A stretch of 32,340 nt of DNA, taken from contig JALGUG010000048.1 of assembly GCA_029820995.1 (NCBI GenBank), positions 1 to 32,340 on the forward strand. Direction: 5' to 3'. Every line of letters starts with the position of its first letter. Within the stretch, counting starts at the first letter, position 1. This stretch comes from Candidatus Zipacnadia bacterium. Its GTDB lineage: Bacteria > Armatimonadota > Zipacnadia > JALGUG01. Below, piece by piece: positions 16,357-25,316 of the stretch. The position numbers and the translations under genes were made by a program. The notes under the pieces are model-generated. The model was not told where the DNA came from and searched no databases. It worked only from the letters and a program-made list of their open reading frames with translations.

Positions 16357-17790
16357 ATGCCCTCGGACCTGGTCGCCGTCATGCGCGAAACCACGGCGCG
16401 GTACGGTCTGCTGGCGCCGGGCGAAAGCGTGGTCGTCGCGGTGTCCGGCGGGCCGGATTCCGTGGCGCTGGTGCACGCGCTGGCGCGACAGGTGCCGGAC
16501 TGGCACCTGAGCCTGCACGTGGCTCACCTCAACCACGGCCTCCGAGGTGCCGAGAGCGATGGTGAGGAGGCATACGTACGCAGGCTGGCGCGCAGACTAG
16601 AACTACCTTGCACTACGGAGCGCGTGGACGTGGGCGCGGAGGCAAAGCGTCGGAGGGTATCCGTAGAAGTGGCGGCGCGCGAAGTGCGTTATGAGTTCTT
16701 GGAGCGCGTGCAGGCACAGACGGGGGCGAGCAAAGTCGCGTTGGCCCACACCGCCAGTGACCGGGCCGAGACGTTGCTGATGAATCTGATGCGGGGTGCG
16801 GGGCTGGAGGGGCTGGCGGGCATGCCACCGCAGCGGGGTGTCTTTGTGCGCCCGCTGTATAATGCCTTTCGGGCCGACACGGTGGCCTACTGCCGACGGC
16901 ACCGGCTGCGACCGCGAGAGGACAGCTCGAATCGCAGCCTGGACTTCACGCGCAATCGCGTCCGCCTGGAGCTCTTGCCCTTGATGGCCCAGATCGTGGA
17001 GCACGATGTCGTTCCCGGACTGGTGCGAGCCAGCGATTTGCTGGCGGCGGATGGGGAGCTGCTGCAGAGGATTACCACGGAGCGCTTCTATCCGCGCGCC
17101 GCGGGGTCGAGCGACGGGGCGCCGGAGCTGAGCCTGGATGCTCTCGAGGCTCTGCACGTGGCAGCCGCGCGGCGCGTGATTCGGATGGCGTACAAGCATG
17201 TCTGCGGCACGACCGAGGGCCTGAGTGCGGACCAGGTGGAGCGAGTGCTGGACCTGGCGCGGCGGGGGCGTACAGGGGGGCAGGTCGTGCTTCCCGGCGG
17301 GTGCGAGGTCACCCGTGGTTACCGGACGTTGGCCTTTGCCCGGACGGACAGCGAGGCGGGGGGCCAGCCGGCCGAGGCTTGCGAGGTGGAACTGGCGGTG
17401 CCCGGCCGGACCAGGATCGAGTGGGCCGGGCTCGAGCTGGAAGCCGCCTTACATCGCAGGAAAGAGGTGGGGGAGTGGCCGCAGACGGGGTCCGAGGCCC
17501 TGCTGGATGCAGACATTGCCGGCACGCGGTTGACGGCGCGTCCGGTGCGGGCTGGAGATCGGTTTCAGCCGCTGGGCCTGGCGGGGACGAAAAAGTTGCA
17601 GGACTTCTTGGTGGACGAAAAGGTTCCACGGTCCGCGCGTCAAAGAATGGTCTTGGTCACGCGGCCCGACGGGATCGTGCTGTGGCTTGTGGGGCATCGG
17701 CTGGATCACCGGGCGCGAGTGCGGCCGGAGACTGAGCGGGTACTGTGGCTCAGGGCGCGGCCTTGCGGCGATGGCACACAACGGCAGTAA
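16357..17790 (+). CDS. tilS: tRNA(Ile)-lysidine synthetase
   Basis: TilS attaches lysine to C34 of the CAU-anticodon tRNA-Ile so that it reads AUA. The 477-residue protein has the N-type ATP pyrophosphatase P-loop SGGPDS (about 30-35), LNHGLRGAESDGEE and HTASDRAETLLMNLMRGAG, then the middle domain and a C-terminal TilS domain (FQPLGLAGTKKLQDFLVD). An in-frame GTG at 16354 is an equally possible start. Its 3' end overlaps the next gene by 20 bases. The tilS-ftsH-folK grouping resembles that of other bacteria. Confidence 0.95.
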   Translation: MPSDLVAVMRETTARYGLLAPGESVVVAVSGGPDSVALVHALARQVPDWHLSLHVAHLNHGLRGAESDGEEAYVRRLARRLELPCTTERVDVGAEAKRRRVSVEVAAREVRYEFLERVQAQTGASKVALAHTASDRAETLLMNLMRGAGLEGLAGMPPQRGVFVRPLYNAFRADTVAYCRRHRLRPREDSSNRSLDFTRNRVRLELLPLMAQIVEHDVVPGLVRASDLLAADGELLQRITTERFYPRAAGSSDGAPELSLDALEALHVAAARRVIRMAYKHVCGTTEGLSADQVERVLDLARRGRTGGQVVLPGGCEVTRGYRTLAFARTDSEAGGQPAEACEVELAVPGRTRIEWAGLELEAALHRRKEVGEWPQTGSEALLDADIAGTRLTARPVRAGDRFQPLGLAGTKKLQDFLVDEKVPRSARQRMVLVTRPDGIVLWLVGHRLDHRARVRPETERVLWLRARPCGDGTQRQ

Positions 17791-18346
17791 TGAGACCGAC
17801 AAGCCGGAGAACGCCCAGGCGAGACAGCGTGCTCAGGAACACGTAGTTTGGCCCTGGGCGCTGCTCTTGCTCGGGGCGATAATACTGGCTCTGTGGTTTG
17901 CGCCGCGGGATGTGTTCCGGCGCCTGAAGACACAGCATCTGAGCTACTCCGAGCTGCGGGTTGGAATCGCGGGCGAACAGATTGACCGTGTGACGGTCAT
18001 CGGCGGGCGGAAGATCACCGGCCGGTTCGTGGGAAGCGGGCGAGGCTTTGAATGTATGGTGCCGCGCGACGAGGACAACGTAGCTCAGAGTCTGCGAGCA
18101 CTGCAGCCCGGTCTGATCGTGACTGAGTTGAGGCGTGATCCGGCCCAGATCTGGCTGCAGGTGGGAGCAGCGATACTGGGGATCGCGGTCGCGGTCCTGG
18201 TGTTGCGATCCTTGCGCGGCGCACAGGGGTCAGGGGAGCCGGCGCCGGGAGAGGCCTTCAGTCGGATGGTCGAACAGGAGGAGAGGCGCCGTTGTGGTCA
18301 GGAGAAGAACACGAGCGAAACGGGCAGCATGCGTCAGGAGAGATAG
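17771..18346 (+). CDS. FtsH N-terminal membrane-domain paralogue lacking ATPase and protease
   Basis: A 191-residue protein with the layout of the FtsH N-terminus only: TM1 at about 25-44, an FtsH_ext-like periplasmic domain (HLSYSELRVGIAGEQIDRVTV), and TM2 at about 127-146, then a charged tail that ends where the AAA+ module would begin. ATG 17771 lies inside tilS (20-base overlap), and ftsH follows within about 70 bases. The tail is ordinary hydrophilic sequence with no AAA+ remnant, so this looks like a maintained short protein, possibly an assembly partner or adaptor of FtsH hexamers, rather than a simple truncation. The family assignment rests on topology and the YSEL motif. Confidence 0.8.
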   Translation: MAHNGSNETDKPENAQARQRAQEHVVWPWALLLLGAIILALWFAPRDVFRRLKTQHLSYSELRVGIAGEQIDRVTVIGGRKITGRFVGSGRGFECMVPRDEDNVAQSLRALQPGLIVTELRRDPAQIWLQVGAAILGIAVAVLVLRSLRGAQGSGEPAPGEAFSRMVEQEERRRCGQEKNTSETGSMRQER

Positions 18347-18413
18347 ATGCGGATTCTGGGAGCAAGCGTTGTAAGCTCAAGCGTAGCCGAGGGGCAGGAG
18401 GGAGGTGATAGCC

Positions 18414-20378
18414 GTGGGACGGACCAGTAGCAGCACCCTTGTTTTTGTATTGATCGTCCTGCTAATGCTGTGGGGCGCGTACATGGTGCCGCGTGTCACC
18501 GATGCGCACCGCACCACGAAGCGTGTAATCTATAGCGAGCTGCTGCGCCAGGTAGCGGAACATCGCGTCGAGTCCATGGAGATTGTGCGCGGGACCGACG
18601 TGCGCGGTGTCTACCGACGGGAGGGCGAGGACGAGGAGCAATTGAAGTTTCGCTGCACGGTCCCGGCCGGGCAGGAGCATGCTGCCGACCGGTTCTTGCG
18701 GCTTGACCCGACTCTGGACATCGAGGTGCGCGAGAGCTCCGTCGGGGAGAAAATCTTCCAGTATGCCGGCACCCTGATGATCCCGCTGGCGATCATCCTG
18801 TTCTTCTATCTGCTCATGATGCGCCAGATGCAGAGTACGGGGAGTCAGGCGCTCTCCTTCGGGCGGAGCCGGGCGAGAATGGTGTCCGATACCTTCGAAA
18901 AGGTGACCTTCGCGGACGTGGCCGGCATGGATGAGGTGAAGGAAGAGCTTCAGGAGGTCGTGGACTTCCTCAAGGATCCCGCGAAGTTCCGCAATCTGGG
19001 CGCCAAGATTCCTCGCGGCGTGCTACTGCTGGGTCCGCCCGGATGCGGCAAGACTCTGCTGGCGCGGGCCGTGGCGGGGGAGGCCGGTGTGTCGTTCTTC
19101 TACATCAGCGGCTCTGATTTCGTGGAGATGTTCGTGGGAGTGGGCGCCTCACGGGTCCGCGATTTGTTCGAGCAGGCGAAACATAATCTACCGGCGATCG
19201 TGTTCATTGACGAGATTGATGCCGTGGGCCGGCAGCGGGGCTACGGCATCGGCGGCGGACACGACGAGCGTGAGCAGACACTGAACGCTCTGCTGGTCGA
19301 GATGGACGGGTTCGATCCGAACGCCGATGTCATACTGCTGGCTGCGACGAACCGTCCGGACATTCTCGATCCCGCGCTGCTGCGGCCCGGCCGATTCGAC
19401 CGCCGCGTGGTGGTTCACAATCCTGACGTCGGGGAGCGCAAGGCCATTCTCGACCTGTACGTGCGCGAGAAGCCGATTGCCGAAGACGTGGATGTGGACG
19501 TGCTGACGCGCCGCACGCCGGGGTTCTCGGGAGCCGACATCGAGAATTTGGTCAACGAGGCCGCGCTGCTGGCGGCACGCAAGGACAAGACCGTCATCGA
19601 GATGGAGGACTTCAACGAGTCGGTGGAGCGTATCGTGGCGGGGCCGGAGCGCAAGAGCCGCATCATCGGCGACAAGGAACGCCGAATCCTGGCCTATCAC
19701 GAGGGCGGACACGCTCTGGTCAGCAGCATGCTGCCGGGCCTTGATCGCACGTACAAGGTCACGATCCTTCCCCGCGGGATGGCTCTGGGATACACGATTC
19801 GCCTGCCGGAGGAGGATCGTTATCTGATGAGCCGCACCGAAATGCTCAACACTCTGGCCTACATTCTCGGCGGCCGCGTCGCCGAGGAGGTCGTGTTCAA
19901 CGAGATCACGACCGGCGCCCAAGACGACCTGGAGAAGGCGACGGAACTGGCCCGGGAAATGATCTGCGAGTACGGGATGAGCGAGCGGCTGGGGCCGATC
20001 ACGTTCGGGAAGAAGCATGGGCCGGTGTTTCTGGCGCGGGACCTCGTTGAGGAGCGGAACTACAGCGAGGCGATTGCCAAGGAGATTGACGACGAGCTCC
20101 GGCGGATCGTGGAGAGCTCGCACGAGAAGGCTCGAGAGATCATCACTAGCAATCGGGACAAGCTCGAGCGTTTGGCGGAGGTTCTGCTGGAGAAGGAAAC
20201 AGTGGAGCAGGAGGAGGTCGCGGCCATCGTTGCCGGACGCGAGTACCCCGAGGTGACCGGCACAGGCGGTGCCGAGCAGCCGGCGAGGGATGCCGGGAGT
20301 TCGGACGCCGAGCCCGAGCCCCAAACCCCGGGTCTGCCGGCCATGCCCCCAGGGCTGCCGGACGGACAAACCGGATAG
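18414..20378 (+). CDS. ftsH: ATP-dependent zinc metalloprotease FtsH
   Basis: FtsH is the membrane-anchored AAA+ protease that degrades misfolded and regulatory membrane proteins. The roughly 654-residue protein has TM1 (about 7-26), a periplasmic segment, TM2 (about 116-135), the AAA+ domain with Walker A GPPGCGKT (207-214), Walker [16 protein letters not shown], the second region of homology [20 protein letters not shown], and the M41 protease domain with zinc motif HEGGH (429-433; Gly in the usual Ala position) and [15 protein letters not shown] 18414 is favoured over GTG 18405 because AGGAGGGAGGTGA (18397-18408) lies 5 bases before it. The Pro-rich C-terminal tail is typical. Confidence 0.97.
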   Translation: MGRTSSSTLVFVLIVLLMLWGAYMVPRVTDAHRTTKRVIYSELLRQVAEHRVESMEIVRGTDVRGVYRREGEDEEQLKFRCTVPAGQEHAADRFLRLDPTLDIEVRESSVGEKIFQYAGTLMIPLAIILFFYLLMMRQMQSTGSQALSFGRSRARMVSDTFEKVTFADVAGMDEVKEELQEVVDFLKDPAKFRNLGAKIPRGVLLLGPPGCGKTLLARAVAGEAGVSFFYISGSDFVEMFVGVGASRVRDLFEQAKHNLPAIVFIDEIDAVGRQRGYGIGGGHDEREQTLNALLVEMDGFDPNADVILLAATNRPDILDPALLRPGRFDRRVVVHNPDVGERKAILDLYVREKPIAEDVDVDVLTRRTPGFSGADIENLVNEAALLAARKDKTVIEMEDFNESVERIVAGPERKSRIIGDKERRILAYHEGGHALVSSMLPGLDRTYKVTILPRGMALGYTIRLPEEDRYLMSRTEMLNTLAYILGGRVAEEVVFNEITTGAQDDLEKATELAREMICEYGMSERLGPITFGKKHGPVFLARDLVEERNYSEAIAKEIDDELRRIVESSHEKAREIITSNRDKLERLAEVLLEKETVEQEEVAAIVAGREYPEVTGTGGAEQPARDAGSSDAEPEPQTPGLPAMPPGLPDGQTG

Positions 20379-20393
20379 CGTTGCTGATCCAAG

Positions 20394-21263
20394 ATGAGCG
20401 CATCAGTGCAGAATTCCCAGGCGGTAGAATCGCGGCGACTGCGCATGCTCGGAGACTATGTGGGTGCGGAGGAGCAGGCCCGCCGGGGGCTGGCGTCGGT
20501 GCCTGGGTCGTCCGAGCTGCGGGTGCAGTTGGCCCTGGCGCTAAAGTGCCAGGAACGCCTCGACGAGGCCCGGGAGGCATTGCAAGCGGCTTCGTCGCTT
20601 CCTTGGAGCGACACTCAGGAGTTGTGCCAGCTTGCGGAGTTGCTGCTGATGATGGAGCAGCGTGTCGACGCCCTGGCGCTGCTCCGCGCAGGCGCGGCGG
20701 AGCAGCCGAACGATTGGCCCCTTGTCCAGCAACTGGCGCCACTACTCTTGGAGGACGACGCGCACGCCGAACTACTCAAGCTGTTGGAGCCCCACGCAGC
20801 CCGGGCAGCTAGCAACCCGGCCCTCCTGGAGAACCTGATCGCGGCGTACGAGGGCACGGGCGCGTACGATCGTGCGGTGGAGTATGCTCGCCGTTGGGTG
20901 ATGGTTGCGCCGCTGGATCCGTATGCTCACTTCAAGCTGGCTGAACTTGAGCAGCGCCAGGGACAAATGGGCGTCGCGATGGGACGCTATCGTCTCGTTT
21001 GCGAACTGGCCCAGGGCGACGAGGGCCTGCGCGAGGCGGCCGAGCAGAGCATGGAGTCGCTGGACCTGGCGCAGCTCCAACAGATCGCCGCGCTGGCGGC
21101 CGCGAACGTCGTGTTCCGCACACATCTGCGCCGGGACCGCGAGGCCGCGCTGGAGGAACACGGGTTCCAGCTCACAGACGACGGGCTTGCGGTTCTCAGT
21201 ACCGTGGACCTGGACAAGCTCTCCATGGTCCCCGGCTCGGCAGACAAGCGCATGTCGCACTAG
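20394..21263 (+). CDS. Tetratricopeptide repeat protein
   Basis: A 289-residue soluble protein built of helical TPR-type repeats from about residue 12 to 215, recognisable in GDYVGAEEQARRGLASVPGS, LALALKCQERLDEAREALQA and LENLIAAYEGTGAYDRAVEY. The last 60 or so residues differ: FRTHLRRDREAALEEHGFQLT followed by DDGLAVLSTVDLDKL. That tail resembles the short helical tails seen in LigA/Nif11-like families, but the match is weak. No signal peptide is visible. It sits 15 bases after ftsH and 12 before folK, so it is likely co-transcribed; the partner it scaffolds is unknown. Confidence 0.85.
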   Translation: MSASVQNSQAVESRRLRMLGDYVGAEEQARRGLASVPGSSELRVQLALALKCQERLDEAREALQAASSLPWSDTQELCQLAELLLMMEQRVDALALLRAGAAEQPNDWPLVQQLAPLLLEDDAHAELLKLLEPHAARAASNPALLENLIAAYEGTGAYDRAVEYARRWVMVAPLDPYAHFKLAELEQRQGQMGVAMGRYRLVCELAQGDEGLREAAEQSMESLDLAQLQQIAALAAANVVFRTHLRRDREAALEEHGFQLTDDGLAVLSTVDLDKLSMVPGSADKRMSH

Positions 21264-21275
21264 GCCGCAGCGGGC

Positions 21276-21791
21276 ATGGTCCTGTCATTCTTGGGACTCG
21301 GCTCCAATCTCGGCGATCGCCTCCGCTACTTGCAGCGGGCCTATCTGGCGCTGCGCGGCGCGGACGGGCTTTGCGATCTTCGACCCTCTCCAGTGTACGA
21401 GACGGCGCCGGTGGGCCTGACTAGTCAGCCCGCTTTCCTCAATATGGTGCTAGAGCTTCAGACGTCGCATTCGCCGGAAGAACTCCTTCGGGTGGCGCTC
21501 GAGATTGAGCGGCGCTTGGGACGCCGACGCACCGTGCGCTGGGGTCCGCGCGTCATTGACATTGATGTCCTGTGGTACGGCGGGCGGGAGGTGCACGGTC
21601 CGGAGCTTACCGTGCCGCATCCACGCTTGCTGGAACGGCCCTTCGTCCTGGTGCCGCTCGCGGACCTGGCTCCGGAGCTGCCGGTGACGCCGCATCGGAC
21701 GGCCCGGGAGTTGGCAGAGGTAACGCCGGACCTGCGGATGGTTGCTGAACCGGCGGAGTTCCTGCGGACTCTCCCGGAGGTGGACCAGTGA
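21276..21791 (+). CDS. folK: 2-amino-4-hydroxy-6-hydroxymethyldihydropteridine pyrophosphokinase
   Basis: FolK transfers pyrophosphate from ATP to hydroxymethyldihydropterin in folate synthesis. The 171-residue protein shows the HPPK features FLGLGSNLGDR at the N-terminus, SPVYETAPVG, FLNMVLELQT, ERRLGRRRTVRWGPRVIDID (the R-W-G-PR-DID core) and VPHPRLLERPFVLVPLADL. ATG 21276 gives the normal length. Its stop overlaps the start of the next gene by 4 bases. Confidence 0.96.
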   Translation: MVLSFLGLGSNLGDRLRYLQRAYLALRGADGLCDLRPSPVYETAPVGLTSQPAFLNMVLELQTSHSPEELLRVALEIERRLGRRRTVRWGPRVIDIDVLWYGGREVHGPELTVPHPRLLERPFVLVPLADLAPELPVTPHRTARELAEVTPDLRMVAEPAEFLRTLPEVDQ

Positions 21792-22987
21792 GGCTGTTCC
21801 AATACGAAGTGAAGACGCCCGAGGGACAGACGCTCCGGGGCCAGATCCAGGGCCAGAACGAGGAGGCGGCAGCGGCCCAGCTCCATGCCCAGGGCTATTG
21901 GGTCGCTCGCCTGACGCCGCTGGCGACCGCGGAGGTCGCCGCTCCCCGGCGCAGCCTGCTTCACCTGTTCTTCCCTCCGGTTCGGCTGAAGGACATTGCC
22001 GCCGCCTTCCGCGAGCTGGCCACGATGGTCAATTCGGGAATGACGCTGATCCGATCGGTGGATGTCTTGGAGCGGAACACGACCAATCCGCACCTGCGCC
22101 AAGCGCTGCGGAGCGTGCAAGCGGAGATTGAGCACGGTGGGGCGCTGTCGGAGGCGATGCGGAAGCATCCGTCCGTGTTCTCGGACCTCGCGGTCGGGAT
22201 GATCGCCGCCGGCGAGCAGTCGGGCAAGCTGGACGAGCTGCTGACGACGCTCGCTGAGTATGTCGAGGACGAGCTCGAGATCCAGCACATGATCCGGCGC
22301 GAAACCTTCTACGCCAAGATTCTGTTTGCGGCGATCTGTCTGATCCCGCTGGCAGCCGTGTTCTTCATCGCCTCGCTAAGCATGTCGTCCATGAGCAGCT
22401 TCACTCTGGCGGCGACCCTAGTGGCGGTCGGAGGCTTGGGCGCGCTAGGTCTGTTGGTGGCAGGGGTCGTGCTCGTGCGCGCGTACAGCCAGAGCCGAAC
22501 GGGCAAGCGTTGGATAGACAACCTGAAGCTGCGGCTGCCAATTCTGGGCAAAATCACCCAGCGGTTCACGCTGGCCCGTTTCTCGCGGGCGCTGTCGGCG
22601 CTGTACTCGGCTGGGATCCCCATTATCCACGCTCTGCCGATTGCGGGGCGGGCCTCGGGCAACGAGGTCGTCGCTGATGCCGGCGTCGCGGCCTCCCAGG
22701 AGCTGCAACAGGGGCGCGACAGCAAGGTCCACGCTGCTCTGGCCCGCACGCGCCTCTTCCCGGACATGGTCGTTCAGATGATTAGCACCGGCGAGGAGAC
22801 CGGTAACCTGGATGGCATGCTGGACAAGGTCGCCGAGTACTACAAGGCGGAGGCGATTACCGCAACCAAGCAGATCGGGCAGGCGATTATTCCGCTGGTG
22901 GTCTTGATTGGTGCCGTTGTCGTTGCTATCCTACTAATCACGTTCTACACGGGCCTGTATAGCGGAGTGAGTGCTTTGGCTCGGTGA
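21788..22987 (+). CDS. Type II secretion/type IV pilus inner-membrane platform protein, GspF/PilC family
   Basis: The 399-residue protein starts with the family N-terminal domain (YEVKTPEGQTLRGQIQGQNEE...LHAQGYWVARLTP) and contains two copies of the T2SSF domain (about 70-190 and 275-395), each followed by a hydrophobic segment (for example LFAAICLIPLAAVFFIASLS and PLVVLIGAVVVAILLITFYT). The second copy includes MVVQMISTGEETGNL, a hallmark of the family. GTG 21788 has GGAGG (21776-21780) at good spacing. No ATPase, pilin or other secretion genes are adjacent, so the system it serves is encoded elsewhere. Confidence 0.93.
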   Translation: MRLFQYEVKTPEGQTLRGQIQGQNEEAAAAQLHAQGYWVARLTPLATAEVAAPRRSLLHLFFPPVRLKDIAAAFRELATMVNSGMTLIRSVDVLERNTTNPHLRQALRSVQAEIEHGGALSEAMRKHPSVFSDLAVGMIAAGEQSGKLDELLTTLAEYVEDELEIQHMIRRETFYAKILFAAICLIPLAAVFFIASLSMSSMSSFTLAATLVAVGGLGALGLLVAGVVLVRAYSQSRTGKRWIDNLKLRLPILGKITQRFTLARFSRALSALYSAGIPIIHALPIAGRASGNEVVADAGVAASQELQQGRDSKVHAALARTRLFPDMVVQMISTGEETGNLDGMLDKVAEYYKAEAITATKQIGQAIIPLVVLIGAVVVAILLITFYTGLYSGVSALAR

Positions 22988-23018
22988 GTGGGCCCGCACA
23001 GTTGAGCCAGGGACCACA

Positions 23019-24086
23019 ATGCGGCTGCCGCCGGCGGAGGATTTCGACCCGTACCGGGTTCTGGGCGTGCCGGTGGGCGCGACGGAACGGGAGATCAAGC
23101 GGCGCTACCGCCATCTGGTGCGCCGCTTCCATCCGGACGTGTCCGGCTCGGCCGCCGAGGCGCACGAGCGGTTCGTTCGGATTGCTCAGGCGTACCAGAT
23201 TCTGTCAGATCCGCAGCGCCGGGCGGCATACGACCGGCGAGCCGGGCTGGAGGTACGGGTGTCGGAGGCAGAGACGCCCGTTTGGGACCGCCGGGAACGG
23301 GTTCCCCAACTGCTGGCCGAAGCACGAGAGCTGGTTGCTGCGCGGCGTCTGCGGCGAGCCAAGCAATTGTGCGTCCGAGCGCTTGAGCTGGATCCGCTCA
23401 ATGCGGAGGCCTATGAGGTTCTGGGCGACGTGTTCTTCGTCGGAGGTCAGCGCGAGGTCGCGCGGGACATGTATGAGGAGGCCAAACGCCTTGGCGTGCG
23501 GCCGCGGCGAGCGGAGCACAGGACGGAGCGACCGTTGGACCAAAGCGAGGAGGAGATCCCCGACCTTGCGCCTGTCTCGATCCGCTGGATACTGGTCGTC
23601 GGCGGGGCCGCCTGTGTGCTCGTGAGCCTGTTCGTATTCCGCGCGATGCCCGAGCGCCCGGTGCCCCTCGGCTTCTCATGGCCGCCGATCGTTACGGGCC
23701 TCGTAGACGGCTTTGTCCTGGGGATTACTCTCGCCGCCGCAGGAGCCCTCGGCTCCTTCGACGACGAGTTGGTCGCCGAGAGCCTGGGCCTCGGCGAGCA
23801 CGAGCTGCCGCTGGGACTGCTGCTGGGGACCTCGGGGTTGCTTTCGCCGCTGCTGGCCTTGTCGGCCTACGGCATTCACGCTATCATGCAGGGAGGCGTC
23901 TCGCGACCGGTGTTGCTCGCATTCGGATGCACCTTCGCCGTAGGCGGGGCACTGCTCGTGGCGGGCCGCGACCAGGCGAGTGTGGCGCACATGGTCTGGC
24001 CGGGCCTCAATGTGATCTTCATCAGCCTTCTCGTGGGCTGGGCCATTGGGAGCATCTGGCGGCCCACGGTTTGGTGGCAGCGTTGA
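23019..24086 (+). CDS. J-domain/TPR protein with C-terminal membrane domain
   Basis: A 355-residue protein of mixed architecture. Residues 8-70 form a J domain with the HPD motif (RRFHPDVSG, 38-40), which stimulates DnaK ATPase. A short linker leads to a TPR-like helical pair (about 110-150: LCVRALELDPLNAEAYEVLG). From about residue 190 there are five hydrophobic segments consistent with an integral membrane domain. ATG 23019 is used. It ends just before panC, whose start is 14 bases downstream. The layout suggests a membrane-tethered co-chaperone. I know no named family for it. Confidence 0.9.
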   Translation: MRLPPAEDFDPYRVLGVPVGATEREIKRRYRHLVRRFHPDVSGSAAEAHERFVRIAQAYQILSDPQRRAAYDRRAGLEVRVSEAETPVWDRRERVPQLLAEARELVAARRLRRAKQLCVRALELDPLNAEAYEVLGDVFFVGGQREVARDMYEEAKRLGVRPRRAEHRTERPLDQSEEEIPDLAPVSIRWILVVGGAACVLVSLFVFRAMPERPVPLGFSWPPIVTGLVDGFVLGITLAAAGALGSFDDELVAESLGLGEHELPLGLLLGTSGLLSPLLALSAYGIHAIMQGGVSRPVLLAFGCTFAVGGALLVAGRDQASVAHMVWPGLNVIFISLLVGWAIGSIWRPTVWWQR

Positions 24087-24099
24087 CGGAGGGAAGAGA

Positions 24100-24957
24100 T
24101 TGCAGGTCTTGCGCACGGTGGCCGAGGTCCGCGCTCTGGTGGCCCGAGCCCGCAATGCCGGCCGGATTGTCGGGCTGGTGCCGACGATGGGCGCGCTCCA
24201 CGAGGGGCATCAGTCGCTGATCCGACGAGCGGCGGCGGAGTGCGACCTGGTTGTGGTCAGCGTGTTCGTCAACCCCACGCAGTTCGGCCCCCAAGAGGAT
24301 TTCGACCGCTACCCGCGAAACGTGGAGCGGGACGCCGAGCTGGCGGCCGAAGCGGGTGCCGACGCGGTGTTCGCGCCCGGCGTGGGCGAAATGTACCCCG
24401 AAGGCTACCAGACGTACGTCACCGTCGAGCGAGTGACCGCCGGGCTGTGCGGGGCGCATCGGCCCGGTCACTTTCGGGGCGTGGCGACGGTTGTTCTGAA
24501 GCTGTTCAACATTTGCCGGCCGCACCGCGCGTATTTTGGTGAGAAGGATTTCCAGCAACTGGTGGTGATCCGCCGTCTGGTGTCAGACCTGAACGTGGAC
24601 CTGGAAGTTGTCGGCTGTGAGACGGTGCGGGAGCCGGACGGCCTCGCGCTAAGTTCGCGCAATCAATACTTGACCGATGAGGAGCGGCGCGTCGCCCCGT
24701 TGATCTATCGCGCTCTGAGGCGAGCGGCTGAAGGCCTGCGGAGCGGACAGCTCTTCCACTTCTCCCCGGAGCAGATCGTGCGCGGCGCCCTGGGCCGGGA
24801 GCCGCGGATGAAGGTAGAGTACGTTGAGTTCGTGGATCCGGTGGCGCTGGAGCCCAAGGATCCCTGCCAACTGCCCGTCGTGATTGCGGTGGCGGTACAC
24901 CTGGGTCAGACGCGGTTGATTGACCACGTGATTATCGAGGGACGTGAAGATGCTTAG
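24100..24957 (+). CDS. panC: Pantothenate synthetase
   Basis: PanC condenses pantoate with beta-alanine using ATP to form pantothenate. The 285-residue protein shows PTMGALHEGHQSLI (HxGH at about 34-37), VVSVFVNPTQFGPQEDF, FGEKDFQQLVVIRR and the SSRN motif that completes the nucleotidyltransferase site. The TTG at 24100 gives the typical N-terminus MQVLRTVAEVR and has GGAGGGAAG at 24088-24096. panD overlaps its 3' end by 8 bases. Confidence 0.96.
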   Translation: MQVLRTVAEVRALVARARNAGRIVGLVPTMGALHEGHQSLIRRAAAECDLVVVSVFVNPTQFGPQEDFDRYPRNVERDAELAAEAGADAVFAPGVGEMYPEGYQTYVTVERVTAGLCGAHRPGHFRGVATVVLKLFNICRPHRAYFGEKDFQQLVVIRRLVSDLNVDLEVVGCETVREPDGLALSSRNQYLTDEERRVAPLIYRALRRAAEGLRSGQLFHFSPEQIVRGALGREPRMKVEYVEFVDPVALEPKDPCQLPVVIAVAVHLGQTRLIDHVIIEGREDA

Positions 24958-25312
24958 GTTCATGGCGAAGTCCAAGATCCACGGGCTGCGCATTACGGCG
25001 ACTGAGCTTAACTATGCGGGCAGCCTGACGCTCGATCAGGACCTGATGGAGGTGGCCGATCTGCTGCCGGGTGAGCGCGTGCAGATCGTGAACCTCAACA
25101 ACGGCTCCCGGATCGAGACATACATGATCATCGGCGAACGAGGCTCGGGGGTAGCGTGCCTCAATGGGCCGGCGGCTCGTGCCGCGGTCGTGGGCGATCG
25201 GGTGCACGTGATCTGCTATTGCCTGGTCTCGGAGCAAGAGGCTCGCGAGTGGCAGATGAAGGTAATCACCGTGGATGACGCCAACCGGCCGCTGAAAGCC
25301 TCCGGAGCATAG
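24950..25312 (+). CDS. panD: Aspartate 1-decarboxylase precursor
   Basis: PanD decarboxylates aspartate to beta-alanine, the second substrate of PanC. It is made as a pro-enzyme that self-cleaves between Gly24 and Ser25 to give a pyruvoyl group. The sequence NYAGSLTLDQ places Gly-Ser exactly at 24-25 when ATG 24950 is the start, and MLRFMAKSKIHGLRIT is the usual N-terminus. An upstream in-frame GTG at 24944 would shift this numbering. The 120-residue length is standard. It overlaps panC and is followed closely by nadC. Confidence 0.97.
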   Translation: MLRFMAKSKIHGLRITATELNYAGSLTLDQDLMEVADLLPGERVQIVNLNNGSRIETYMIIGERGSGVACLNGPAARAAVVGDRVHVICYCLVSEQEAREWQMKVITVDDANRPLKASGA

Positions 25313-25316
25313 CATC

